The notes beneath the pieces are model-generated. The model had not been told where the DNA came from, searched no databases, and was given only the letters and a program-made list of their open reading frames with translations. Below, piece by piece: positions 18,134-26,657 of a stretch of DNA of 64,000 nt. Origin of the DNA: PALSA-129 sp963842505 (GTDB lineage: Bacteria > Acidobacteriota > Terriglobia > Bryobacterales > Bryobacteraceae); the NCBI GenBank assembly GCA_963842505.1, contig CAWJGZ010000003.1, positions 62,001 to 126,000 of the forward strand, written 5' to 3'. How positions within the stretch are numbered: position 1 is the stretch's first letter; the number at the start of each line of letters is the position of its first letter. A program made the translations under genes and the position numbers.

Positions 18134-18168
18134 GTGGGAGAGACCATCGCCTTTTGTGGTCTGTCGCC

Positions 18169-18243
18169 GCGGGCTATCAGCCCGCAATCGCTGTTTCTTG
18201 TGGAGCGGGCCTCCGGCCCGCAACGCCGGCTTTCCAGCCGGCG
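18169..18243. repeat. Three tandem GC-rich hairpins
   Basis: Three perfect stems lie in a row between convergent genes: GCGGGCT/AGCCCGC (18169-18185), GCGGGCC/GGCCCGC (18205-18221) and CGCCGGCT/AGCCGGCG (18224-18243). They resemble REP-type interspersed palindromes and may also stop transcription from both sides. Confidence 0.7.
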
Positions 18244-18316
18244 CCCCGCCTTTCCAACCCCGTCGCCCTAACCCGCGCTGGCAGCCGCAAAAGCCGATTC
18301 GCCTGTCCCGCTGCCG

Positions 18317-18997
18317 TTACTTCGCCGGCCTGCCAAAGACTTCCACCTCGATGTAGTCGTTCAGCTCGTTGGCGTTGTTTCCAGCGCTGTAGAGGCGCAC
18401 GTAACGTGCCACCACGCCTTTGCAATCCACCAGCTTCCCTTCGTACGTTTCCACGTAGTTCAAGTTCTTGCCCGCGCCCTGCTTGGCTTTGTTATTGGTG
18501 TCGTTGCTGAACCAGGTTTGAACATTCTTGGTAAAGGCTTCGTCGTCGGCCGTCTGCACGATGACGCTGAAGTATACCCTGGGCTGGTAGTAATGCCAGA
18601 ATAGGACGCCGTAAATCTCGTGTGAGGCCGCCAGGTCGATGGTGATCCACTGCACGCCGCGCCCCAGCTCGACGTTGTTGCCCTCAATCTGCGCGGTGTC
18701 TCCGTCGGTCACCATGTCGAGATCGCCCACCACCGGGTCCTTCTCGCTGCTGGTGACCTTTTTTCCCTTGGCGACATTGGTCACTCCCGCGGGCGCCAGA
18801 AACGCGCCGCGCTCCTTGCCGCTGGGTTTTTCCATGTTGGGGATGTTCAGAAAATTGGGCGGAGTGCCTTCATAGCCCGGCTTGGGCAATACGATCGGAA
18901 CGGGTTCCAGCTTGGCTTGTGCCGGCAATCTCGCCGGGCAGGCCAAGAGTACGGCCATAGGAAGCAGCCAATAGTGATTCATCTCAATTCTCATCAT
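18317..18997 (-). CDS. Secreted discoidin (F5/8 type C)-like protein
   Basis: About 226 residues. The start is placed at ATG 18997, just after the ApbE stop, giving MMRIEMNHYW and a Sec signal ending near ARLPAQA. The C-terminal half reads as a galactose-binding/discoidin-like jelly roll: NVAKGKKVTSSEKDPVVGDL, DGDTAQIEG, GVQWITIDLAASHEIYGVLFW and a final VARYVRLYSAGN. Such domains bind sugars or surfaces. It is the last gene of the operon with ApbE, TIGR03663 protein and multiheme cytochrome. A later start at M35 of the longer frame is possible. Confidence 0.7.
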   Translation of the reverse strand: MMRIEMNHYWLLPMAVLLACPARLPAQAKLEPVPIVLPKPGYEGTPPNFLNIPNMEKPSGKERGAFLAPAGVTNVAKGKKVTSSEKDPVVGDLDMVTDGDTAQIEGNNVELGRGVQWITIDLAASHEIYGVLFWHYYQPRVYFSVIVQTADDEAFTKNVQTWFSNDTNNKAKQGAGKNLNYVETYEGKLVDCKGVVARYVRLYSAGNNANELNDYIEVEVFGRPAK

Positions 18998-19007
18998 AGG
19001 ACCATCC

Positions 19008-19901
19008 TCAATCCGGGAAATGCGCGATCTCATTCTCCAGAATCCACGATTCGAGGCCGGGATACTTCCGGCAGCAGTCCGCAATTTCGCGGGCGTCGAG
19101 GATCAGAAAGGCAGTAGAGAATATCTCCACTACGGCGGCGGGGGATTCGCCGATGGCGGCGCCCGGCGCGCTGCCTGCGTTCCGGCAAAACTCCGCGAGG
19201 GCGCTCACCGCGGCCGACGCCCATGCCGCGCGGCGGAAACGGGCCGGCCGGCCGGTTCGCGGATCCACGATGTGATCGCCCTTTTGCGTGCCCGACGCGC
19301 TAAAGGCTCTCCGCTTCGCCTGGATGAGAACGAACGGCGCGGCGGCGTCATCGGGCGCGGTCATGGTCAACGGCCAGCCTTCACAACCTTCGGGTGCTTC
19401 CAGCGCCAGCACCGAACTGAAACCACCGTGAATCACCGCGCGTTCGACGCCCCACTCGGCCAGCACTTCGGCCATGCGATCCACCGCGTAGCCTTTTCCG
19501 ATCCCTCCCAAGTCCAGCCGAACGCCTTCGGCATTTGCGCGCACCACCAGGCGCCGCGGATCGAGCGAGAGAGTGTCGAGACCCCGTCCGAGCGAGATAT
19601 CGAAAGCTCCCGCGGTCTCCGCCCATGCCAGGCGCGACAACTCCAGGCATTCCATGGTCCAGCGGTTCACGCGCAAGCTTTCGCCGGCCGCCAGGCTGTT
19701 GATGCGGGAGATATCGCTGTTCTCGATGAAGCGGCTCAGTTCCTGTTCCAGGCGGCTGGCCACGTCGAACGCGGCGCAGGCCGCCTGGCGCGCGTATGCT
19801 GGGTCCTTGTGCGTGCATACGATCTCGAACACCGTGTTCATTGCCTGGTGGGAGAAGCGCAGCATGCCGGTGAGGTCGGTCAGCGCCACGGCAGCATTCA
19901 T
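19008..19901 (-). CDS. ApbE-family FAD:protein FMN transferase
   Basis: A 297-residue protein from ATG 19901, which overlaps the upstream stop as ATGA. ApbE signatures are visible: HQAMNTVFEIVC, SRFIENSDISRIN, AGAFDISLGRGLD, DLGGIGKGYAVDRMAE and the GDHIVDPRTGRPA metal/substrate site. ApbE proteins move FMN from FAD onto a Thr/Ser of exported redox proteins, usually in the periplasm. No clear signal peptide is seen here. Its place beside a multiheme cytochrome suggests that a covalent flavoprotein takes part in the same electron pathway, but no flavinylated target is identifiable in the window. Confidence 0.88.
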   Translation of the reverse strand: MNAAVALTDLTGMLRFSHQAMNTVFEIVCTHKDPAYARQAACAAFDVASRLEQELSRFIENSDISRINSLAAGESLRVNRWTMECLELSRLAWAETAGAFDISLGRGLDTLSLDPRRLVVRANAEGVRLDLGGIGKGYAVDRMAEVLAEWGVERAVIHGGFSSVLALEAPEGCEGWPLTMTAPDDAAAPFVLIQAKRRAFSASGTQKGDHIVDPRTGRPARFRRAAWASAAVSALAEFCRNAGSAPGAAIGESPAAVVEIFSTAFLILDAREIADCCRKYPGLESWILENEIAHFPD

Positions 19902-21499
19902 CGCCCATCCCCGCGCTGCCGCCAGTCGTCCCACAGCGGCTTGACGATATAGCCTCTGATCTCGACGCGCGGCCGCAACTCGGTGTATTGCTCAAACAGG
20001 TTCATATACATTTCGCGCTGTCCCGGAGGAGGCTGCTCATAGAGTTTGCTCTGGATCGCCGGCTCCATGTCGGGAGTGGCCAGCATCACCGGCGCGTTGG
20101 GCCCTGTAGCGGAGACGCCGTTCCACCAGCGCACTCCGGTGAATCGCCGCAGGTACCACGGCAGCGGCCACAGATTCTCCCGGCTGACGATCTGCACCGG
20201 CAATGCGAAGCCGCCGGGATAGACCGCGGCAAGTTCCTCCATGCGCGCCGCGATGCGAAAAACATCCTTGCCGGTATGCGCATAGACCCACGGGTTGCAG
20301 GGGTCGGCGCCATACCGCGTGCTGCCCTGCCATGCCAGCCAGCCAAGATGAGCCACTGCAGCGCCAACCAGCACGGCCAGGGAGATCCTGGCTGCGCGCG
20401 TTCGGCAGCGGCCGCCAAGCCAGACCAGCCCGGCGCCCGCCAGCAGAATCCCGCCATGCAGAAAACCCAACACGTTCCACGGGGCTTTGTACGGAATCAG
20501 GGAATAGACTGCGATCATGAACAGCGTATAAAAGGCGATGAAACGCAGCGCCATGGGATGCATGCCGCCTGCACTCGTGCGGCTGAATGCGGCCCAAAAT
20601 CCGGCCAAGGCCAGTGCGGCGACGAGCGCCTCGGACCACACCGGGCTCCCGGGGGAATGGAAATAGAGCAGAAGCGACAGGTAGTAGTTCCAGGGGTGCA
20701 CGTGCAAGGTGTTAATCCCGGCGCCTCGCGAGAAATAAGTCCGATAAGCCAGCAGCCAGTCCAAAATGCCGCGCGGATGACTCAAAAAAGAAGACAAGAG
20801 AAGGCCAAAGACCGCCAGCGCCGCGGCCGCCGCCACCGCCAGTGCTTCCCAATTGTTCCCATTTTCGTGGGGCAGGCCCTTTCGCCTGCCAACCGGTTCA
20901 GACGAGTGCTTGTCCATCAGTAGCGTCGCCGTGCCCGCCAGCACCATGCAGCCAACCGGTAGGATCACCGTCTCTTTGGTTGCAGCCATCAACCCTGCGA
21001 ACGCGCCCGCGCTTGCGGCCCAGATGGCGCGGCTCTGGCGGCAATACCGGAACAAGCACAGCAGAGCGCAGAAGCTCAGCAAGACCAGCAGAATCTCATG
21101 GATGTAGTAACGGCTGTAATACACCATGGCGGGTGAAACCGCCGTGAGTAATCCCGCTGCCGCCGCGGCGCGTAGGCCGAAATACGGCACCAGGAAGATA
21201 TGCGCGGCCACTAACAGCACTCCAAGAAAAGCCGGAACGGAGCGTAAAGTCACTTCGCTAAGATCGACATAAGTCCGAATGCCTCGTATCTTCGCCGGGA
21301 TGAGGCTTAAGTAATAGAGTGTCGGGCCGTGAAAATCCTGATTGGAGTATTCATAACGGCCTTGTTCCAGTAGGATGCCGAACTTATCGGCGTTTACCGC
21401 TTCATCGCAGTGCATGGGACGGACTGCCAGAAGCGGGAAGCGGAACAGGGCGGCGATGGCGGCCAGGCAGAGGAACAGCAGGACGGTGCGGAAGTTCAT
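19898..21499 (-). CDS. TIGR03663-type membrane protein (GT39-like, Agl23-like)
   Basis: A 533-residue polytopic membrane protein. The start at ATG 21499 overlaps the cytochrome stop as TGATG. The N-terminal PMHCDEAVNADKFGILLEQG and DFHGPTLYYLS match the TIGR03663 family, a GT-C-like group related to protein O-mannosyltransferases and annotated as flippase-associated Agl23. The DE pair near residue 31 is the expected catalytic or metal acidic site. About twelve membrane segments and a C-terminal soluble part follow. Residues of about 203-211 are encoded by an interspersed palindrome (20867-20893) without breaking the frame. Role in this redox operon is unknown; glycosylation of the cytochrome is one possibility. 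Confidence 0.82.
   Translation of the reverse strand: MNFRTVLLFLCLAAIAALFRFPLLAVRPMHCDEAVNADKFGILLEQGRYEYSNQDFHGPTLYYLSLIPAKIRGIRTYVDLSEVTLRSVPAFLGVLLVAAHIFLVPYFGLRAAAAAGLLTAVSPAMVYYSRYYIHEILLVLLSFCALLCLFRYCRQSRAIWAASAGAFAGLMAATKETVILPVGCMVLAGTATLLMDKHSSEPVGRRKGLPHENGNNWEALAVAAAAALAVFGLLLSSFLSHPRGILDWLLAYRTYFSRGAGINTLHVHPWNYYLSLLLYFHSPGSPVWSEALVAALALAGFWAAFSRTSAGGMHPMALRFIAFYTLFMIAVYSLIPYKAPWNVLGFLHGGILLAGAGLVWLGGRCRTRAARISLAVLVGAAVAHLGWLAWQGSTRYGADPCNPWVYAHTGKDVFRIAARMEELAAVYPGGFALPVQIVSRENLWPLPWYLRRFTGVRWWNGVSATGPNAPVMLATPDMEPAIQSKLYEQPPPGQREMYMNLFEQYTELRPRVEIRGYIVKPLWDDWRQRGDGR
20867..20893. repeat. Interspersed palindrome inside a coding sequence
   Basis: A 27-bp element with stem GGCAGGC/GCCTGCC; it matches 26 of 27 bases of the intergenic copy at 25394-25420. 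It lies in frame inside the TIGR03663 gene and encodes VGRRKGLPH on the minus strand. Confidence 0.75.
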
Positions 21500-23880
21500 C
21501 ACCGCGCGTGCCTCTTCCTCCATGCCAGCAGCGCGAAAAGGGCGAAGAGCGCGGCGGCGGCGGCAAACGCCACCGCGCAGCGGCGATGCACCAGGAACAG
21601 AAACTGCTGATCGTCTGGCGACGCCAAGGGGTACATGGCCAGTAAGATGGACACCGCGGTGGGCACCGCTAACACAGCGGCGGTCCAGAAGAAGAACTTG
21701 CGCAGCAGCACCGTCAGGGTGTCTCCGGACACCGCGATGAAGCGGTTGCGGTGAGCCCAGAACACCGCTACCGCGACGGCGGCGGCCATAAAGACCGGAG
21801 CGGCGGCCACGTGCACCATCAGGCGGTAACCGGTCATCGCCGCGCCTTTAATGAAATAGGAGTAAAAGCCCGTGATCGCGATGGCCGCGAAGCCGGTCAA
21901 ACCGGCGATGTTGACGATCATCCAGGACCACCGCAAGAGTCGGAACGCGGGATGTGTGCCCTCACCAGCCTGCGGCGCGCGCCAGTTTCCGGCCGCGCCG
22001 GCCGCCACGCGTTCCACAGCCGGCAATGTATAGGCGGACAGAAGCAAGAGCAGCAGGACAGCCGCCAGCATCCCTCCCGCCTTGAGCCAGGAACGAAAAA
22101 CCCACAACTGCGCCAGGCGCGTGTTGTAGCCGATGTCCAGGTTCCTTTCAAACCTGGCCATCTTCCAGGACGCGGCACGCTCCGATGTCAAAGGAGAATC
22201 CACAGCCACATTTCCCCGGAAAAACGGCGCTTCCTGAGAGTGGCAGTCCTGGCAGCCGCGCACGCCCAAAGACTGCGAAGCCGGGCGCACATCATGCGCC
22301 AGCGGCCACAGATAGGGCTGCGCCTGCGGATGGTCTTCAATCGCCAGCCGGCCCGCGCTGTCGCGCCGGTGCAGTTTGCCGCCGCTAATATACACAGCCG
22401 GCGAGGCCGTACCGCCTTCTTCATCGAGTAACCGCAGCACCTGCGCGACCCACTCGGCGTCGGCCAGCGGCCAGCTTCCGTCGGGCGCCAGCGCTTTTTG
22501 TAGTTTTCCTTTTTGCAAAGTCTTGCGCACTTCGTCGGGATTGAGCGGCGCCACTGATCCAGCCCGCAACCTGCCCCAAAATGCGGGCCAGATGATGCGG
22601 TGCGGCGCGATCTTGCCATCCTGCTGAGGAGCGAATACTGGGTACGCAATGTGCGGCAGAACCTCCGGCGACTTATTGACGTTGAACTCTCCCAGGCCGT
22701 GTGAAAGCCCGTTCTTCATGCGGCGCGTGTTATCCGCGGGCCACGGCCCGGAGTGGCAGGCGGTGCAAGTCAGCTTTTCAAAATGGATCGGCGGGATGCC
22801 GGCGTGATCCGGCTTGGGCGCGCCCATCCGGCCAGGCAAATTCGGGTCGCCACCCTCACCCATGTGGCATCCCCGGCAGGAAAGCGAGCTGGCAAAGGCA
22901 TCTCCGCCAGCCGCCGGTTCGCCTTCATAGCCCCGCGTAATCATGTGGTTCAGGTTGTTCCTGTGGCACTGCACACAAGTGATCCCCCGCGCCAAATGAA
23001 CATCCTCGTTGGCTTTCCAGCGGGCCGTGCCGGTCTGCTCTACGTCTATGTTGGTGTGACAGTAATAACAGCGAACGACTTTGACTTCCCGGACTATGTC
23101 AAACGCCACTTTGCCATTGGGCAGAAAGCGCTGGCGCGCATATTCCACCCTGGGAATCTTATCCTGCAGGGAGTCTTCCACCGAGTTAGGCAAAAGATAG
23201 TCGAAGAAATCGGGCATCTCTTTGGCGGAGCCCGTGACTACGGCGAGGCCGCTGGCGGCGGCCGGCGCATAGCGGAAATTCTCCTGGGCGACCTCGTGCG
23301 CATATTCCGCCTGGTCGTACGCCGGCGAGGCATCGTGGCAGGTCAGGCAGTTCACTTCCAGGTCGCCGGATACCACCCAGCGCAAACGATCGCCGCCAAC
23401 GTCCCCCTGCGGCAGTCCCCCGGCCATGCGGCCGCCGAAGCGCAGAGCCATGTCGCGGTCGCTTAGTCCCAGTTGTGACGGCTTGTAAGTGCCTGGCCAG
23501 GCCCGATAAGACAAAGGTATCTGGGTTGCGGTCTCCCGATCCACCAGGAACCACGGTTGTCCTCTTCTGCCCGGGGGCACGCCGGCGAGGCCCGCGTTGA
23601 AATGCCATCCGCGGCTGATGGTGGCGACGTCGTGGCAGTCCGCGCCGCAGGTCTGGCGGGTAGAAAAGGGCAATGGCCGCCGGTCCTCGGGCTGAATCGT
23701 GTCTCCTTCGGGATCGCGCAAGGCGATGATATGAGCGGGCTGTCCACGGCTCCCCGCGCTGTTGTCGCCCAGCATCGCCTTGCGAGCCGAGGCTTTTTTC
23801 GCGGGCTGGGCGAGCGACGGCCACGCGGCTGCCAGCATGAGGGCGGCCGCCGCCACCGATATGTGCGGGCGCGCTCTCAT
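21499..23880 (-). CDS. Multiheme cytochrome c with C-terminal membrane domain
   Basis: A 793-residue protein with a Sec signal ending near SLAQ. Six canonical CXXCH heme sites lie at residues 178 (CLTCH), 271 (CYYCH), 302 (CVQCH), 335 (CRGCH), 372 (CTACH) and 543 (CQDCH). An unusual CX3CH site is at 78-83 (CGADCH). After residue 600 come about five hydrophobic helices; H690 and H765 sit in or near helices and could bind a b-type heme or quinone site. It should accept or deliver electrons between periplasm and membrane quinone pool. It follows a Tat Gfo/Idh/MocA gene by two bases and precedes TIGR03663 and ApbE genes. Confidence 0.92.
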   Translation of the reverse strand: MRARPHISVAAAALMLAAAWPSLAQPAKKASARKAMLGDNSAGSRGQPAHIIALRDPEGDTIQPEDRRPLPFSTRQTCGADCHDVATISRGWHFNAGLAGVPPGRRGQPWFLVDRETATQIPLSYRAWPGTYKPSQLGLSDRDMALRFGGRMAGGLPQGDVGGDRLRWVVSGDLEVNCLTCHDASPAYDQAEYAHEVAQENFRYAPAAASGLAVVTGSAKEMPDFFDYLLPNSVEDSLQDKIPRVEYARQRFLPNGKVAFDIVREVKVVRCYYCHTNIDVEQTGTARWKANEDVHLARGITCVQCHRNNLNHMITRGYEGEPAAGGDAFASSLSCRGCHMGEGGDPNLPGRMGAPKPDHAGIPPIHFEKLTCTACHSGPWPADNTRRMKNGLSHGLGEFNVNKSPEVLPHIAYPVFAPQQDGKIAPHRIIWPAFWGRLRAGSVAPLNPDEVRKTLQKGKLQKALAPDGSWPLADAEWVAQVLRLLDEEGGTASPAVYISGGKLHRRDSAGRLAIEDHPQAQPYLWPLAHDVRPASQSLGVRGCQDCHSQEAPFFRGNVAVDSPLTSERAASWKMARFERNLDIGYNTRLAQLWVFRSWLKAGGMLAAVLLLLLLSAYTLPAVERVAAGAAGNWRAPQAGEGTHPAFRLLRWSWMIVNIAGLTGFAAIAITGFYSYFIKGAAMTGYRLMVHVAAAPVFMAAAVAVAVFWAHRNRFIAVSGDTLTVLLRKFFFWTAAVLAVPTAVSILLAMYPLASPDDQQFLFLVHRRCAVAFAAAAALFALFALLAWRKRHAR

Positions 23881-23882
23881 CC

Positions 23883-25238
23883 TCAGGCCCCGAAGTCTTC
23901 GGGCTTGAAGTCCAATCGGGCGCGGGCTTCCACCGCCTCGTTGACTTTGAGCACCGTCACGGCAGTCTCATAGCCGATCTCGGCCGGGCAGTTGAGTCTT
24001 GTCTTTCCCCGCATTGCCCCGAAGAAATTCTCCAGGTGCGGCTGGTGATACTTTTTCCGCATCTGCACCGGCAATCCGTAGGTGGGGGGCGGAAGAGTCT
24101 CGCGAATGTCCAGCACCGCGCCAGCCGGCGCGGCAGGCTGGGCAGCTTCCTTGGGCTCGAGTAACAGGCCGTCTTTCACAAACGACTTCCAATCGGGCGC
24201 GTTGGCGACGTCGCGATATACCTTGCCCCGGCCCGCCGATTCCGAAATCTCCAGGGCGCCCTGATCGCCCATGAAGACTTCGTAGTAGCCGCCGAAACCG
24301 TTGGTGGTGACCGTCTGGTAGAACGCGCGCACCGTGCCGCTGGCTGTCGCGTAATCATAGACCGCCATCACCGTGTCGTACCATTCGTGCGTGGCCTTGC
24401 TGAAGTAATCGGTGCCGCCGCTGGCGGTGACGCCTTGCGGGCGTGCATCCAGAAACCAGTTGAAAATGTCGATCTGGTGCGACCCCAGGTCCACGATGGG
24501 TCCGCCGCCCAGGCCGCGATACCACCGCCAGTTGAGAAACTCCTGCATGGAGCGGTACCCATACTTCTCGAGAATCTCCGGCTTGATGGCGTAGCGCTCG
24601 GGGATAGTCGCAAAGTCGCGTTTGGAGCGGTTCCACTGCCCGTTGATAGCTGTGATCCTGCCGAGCAGTTTGGCTTCGTGGAGCAGTTTCTCATAGCAGA
24701 ACAGGTACCGCGGATTGCTGCGGCGCTGGTGTCCGATCTGCAGCAGCCTGCCGGTCTGGCGGGAAGTCTCGACCATGCGGCGCGCATCGGCCAGGCTGTT
24801 GGACATCTCCTTTTCGCAGTAAACCTCCAGACCGGCCTTCATGCAGGCGATGGCGTGTTCGGCGTGCCAGAAGTCGGGCGTGGCGATCAGTACCGCGTCG
24901 AGGTTGCCCTTTTCCTTGTCGAGCATTTCGCGGTAGTCCACATACGCGTTGTTAGGGTGTCCGCCGTCTTTCAACAGTCGGGAAACGCGCCGCTGGTTGT
25001 ATTCGGTCCAGATGTCGCACACGGCCACAAAGCGCACGTTGGGAATCTGCAGGCAGGCGTCCAGAAGCACCTGCCCTTGCGCTCCCGCTCCCAGCAGCGC
25101 CACGCGCACTTCGTTGGAGGAAAGTTTCGTCGCGGAGATGGGCGATGCGCCGAATACCAGGCCGGCTCCAGCGGCGAGTGAAGAGCCGATGAGGAAATCC
25201 CTGCGGTCGAGCGCTTTCCCGTCTTGCTTGGGGTCCAT
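23883..25238 (-). CDS. Tat-exported Gfo/Idh/MocA-family oxidoreductase
   Basis: A 451-residue protein from ATG 25238 (MDPKQDGKALDRRDFLIGSS), giving a strong twin-arginine signal; an upstream in-frame start at 25280 would only lengthen the leader. The Rossmann fold is VRVALLGAGAQGQVLLDACL. CEKEMSNSLADARR carries an EK-E variant of the EKP motif. GGGPIVDLGSHQIDIFNWFL gives the catalytic histidine region. The same MDPKQ opening occurs in the protein at 14213-15529. It leads the operon with the multiheme cytochrome, making it the best candidate for an exported sugar dehydrogenase linked to that cytochrome. Confidence 0.9.
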   Translation of the reverse strand: MDPKQDGKALDRRDFLIGSSLAAGAGLVFGASPISATKLSSNEVRVALLGAGAQGQVLLDACLQIPNVRFVAVCDIWTEYNQRRVSRLLKDGGHPNNAYVDYREMLDKEKGNLDAVLIATPDFWHAEHAIACMKAGLEVYCEKEMSNSLADARRMVETSRQTGRLLQIGHQRRSNPRYLFCYEKLLHEAKLLGRITAINGQWNRSKRDFATIPERYAIKPEILEKYGYRSMQEFLNWRWYRGLGGGPIVDLGSHQIDIFNWFLDARPQGVTASGGTDYFSKATHEWYDTVMAVYDYATASGTVRAFYQTVTTNGFGGYYEVFMGDQGALEISESAGRGKVYRDVANAPDWKSFVKDGLLLEPKEAAQPAAPAGAVLDIRETLPPPTYGLPVQMRKKYHQPHLENFFGAMRGKTRLNCPAEIGYETAVTVLKVNEAVEARARLDFKPEDFGA

Positions 25239-25393
25239 GGGATTTCGCTCAGTATATCTCGATTGCGGCAACAGGTTCACCGCGGAGGCAGCGAAACTGG
25301 CTCCGTTTCGGCATCAATTGAAGCGAGTTACTACAGGGTCAGAAAAACCAGCGCGCATTTCTCACGCGTGCCCGAACAGATGGCACACGCAAT

Positions 25394-25420
25394 GTGGGGC
25401 AGGCGCTTTCGCCTGCCAAC
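25394..25420. repeat. Interspersed palindrome, intergenic copy
   Basis: A 27-bp element with stem GGCAGGC/GCCTGCC and loop GCTTTC, between the DUF1080 gene and the cytochrome operon. It differs by one base from the copy inside the gene at 19898-21499. Confidence 0.75.
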
Positions 25421-25483
25421 CCCATGTTCTGCCAATGTCACAGATTCGCATGAGTGCACAACGGCCTTGCCGCCTCGGGCGTC

Positions 25484-26263
25484 TCACCGCGTCGCGTCGG
25501 GAATTTCGCGAATCCAGATATTGCGATACCGCACCGGCTGGCCGTGGTCTTGCAAGCGCAGCGGCATTGTCGCGGCGTGTGCGTGGTACGGCGGACGCTT
25601 CACCCACTCCGTCGGGCCGGTCAGCGTGACATGGTCCTGCACCAGGACGCCGTTGTGGAAAACCGTGGCCGTCGCCAGGCGCATGAGATCGCCCTCGGCG
25701 GAAAAGCGCGGTCCGTGAAAGACGATGTCGTAGGTCTGCCAGGCGCCCGGGGGCAGGCTGGCGTTGACCAGCGGTGGATATTGCGAATAGACCGCGCCGG
25801 CTTGCCCGTCGGGATAGGTCTTGTTGCGGTACGAATCCAACACCTGGATTTCGTACAGGGTCATCAGAAAGACGCCGCTGTTTCCCGGCTCCTGGTCTTG
25901 GCCTTGGGTTGGATCGGGCGTGGCCCATTCCACGTGCACCTGGCAATCGCCAAATGCCTGCGTGGTCTGGATGTCGCCGCTCTTGGGTTTGACCTGCAGG
26001 ATTCCGGCGGTTACCAGCCAATCGGCGGGCTTTCCGTCGGGGTGCTGCCAGCCCGAAAGGTTTTGTCCGTTGAAAAGGACCACCGCGTCCGATGGCGGCT
26101 CACCCGGTTGATAGGCAGTCCCGCCGCCGCCCGGCGTGATCTGGCGCGGCAAGGGCTGGGTGCGATCGCCTGGTGCGTAGGGAATCACGGGAATCGTGAC
26201 GGCCGCAAAGACCACGCAGGCGGCCAGCGCGGCCGCGAAAACACAGAGGATTCGGGTTCTCAT
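25484..26263 (-). CDS. Secreted DUF1080 protein, single-domain
   Basis: A 259-residue protein. The start is taken at ATG 26263 (MRTRILCVFAAALAACVVFA), an uncleaved-anchor or signal-like leader. A proline/glycine linker is followed by the DUF1080 domain: AVVLFNGQNLSGWQHPDG, FGDCQVHVEWATP, GNSGVFLMTLYEIQVLDSY, and a closing VRYRNIWIREI. It lacks the extra N-terminal beta domain of the two 307-residue paralogues. Probable 3-keto-glycoside hydrolase type activity outside the cytoplasm. It lies 245 bp upstream of the cytochrome operon on the same strand. Confidence 0.88.
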   Translation of the reverse strand: MRTRILCVFAAALAACVVFAAVTIPVIPYAPGDRTQPLPRQITPGGGGTAYQPGEPPSDAVVLFNGQNLSGWQHPDGKPADWLVTAGILQVKPKSGDIQTTQAFGDCQVHVEWATPDPTQGQDQEPGNSGVFLMTLYEIQVLDSYRNKTYPDGQAGAVYSQYPPLVNASLPPGAWQTYDIVFHGPRFSAEGDLMRLATATVFHNGVLVQDHVTLTGPTEWVKRPPYHAHAATMPLRLQDHGQPVRYRNIWIREIPDATR

Positions 26264-26657
26264 GACGACGAGGATTTTATCACTGGGCGAACGGCGGTGC
26301 GCTCGCCCCCGCGCGGCCCCCAAACAGAACCGCGACCGTCGGGAAGCGGCCTTCGTGGAATACGAAGGATATTGATGAAACGGTGTACTGAGCTTAGCCC
26401 GTAGGGCGAAAGCCCCTAGCCCACGGCGTAAGCCGTGTGGAATCTGTCGCGAGTACAGGTAGCCCCGGAACGGGGCGTAAGGCTCTGCCCCTGGACAGAA
26501 ACTCCGCGGACCGGCCAGCAGGTCTCATCCGAAAATCTGCTCACACCACCGCCGGCGCCCATGTGTTGTGAGCCGCAGTCTGCTCATAGGAGCCCTGTTC
26601 TACTTGTCTTATAGTGGTTGTGACAAAGCTCAAACGCGCACCGAAAGCGGAATTACT
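26264..26657. other. Intergenic region between divergent genes
   Basis: A gap of nearly 400 bp with no convincing gene. It holds the hairpin group at 26402-26476. A possible TATAGT -10 box at 26610-26615 lies ahead of the Gfo/Idh/MocA gene, without a good -35 box. Confidence 0.6.
26402..26476. repeat. Three hairpins with GNRA-like loops
   Basis: Stems TAGGGC/GCCCCTA with loop GAAA, CACGGC/GCCGTG with loop GTAA, and GCCCCG/CGGGGC with loop GAA. Two loops are GNRA tetraloops, suggesting that the element folds as RNA or is a REP-like mobile palindrome. Confidence 0.65.
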
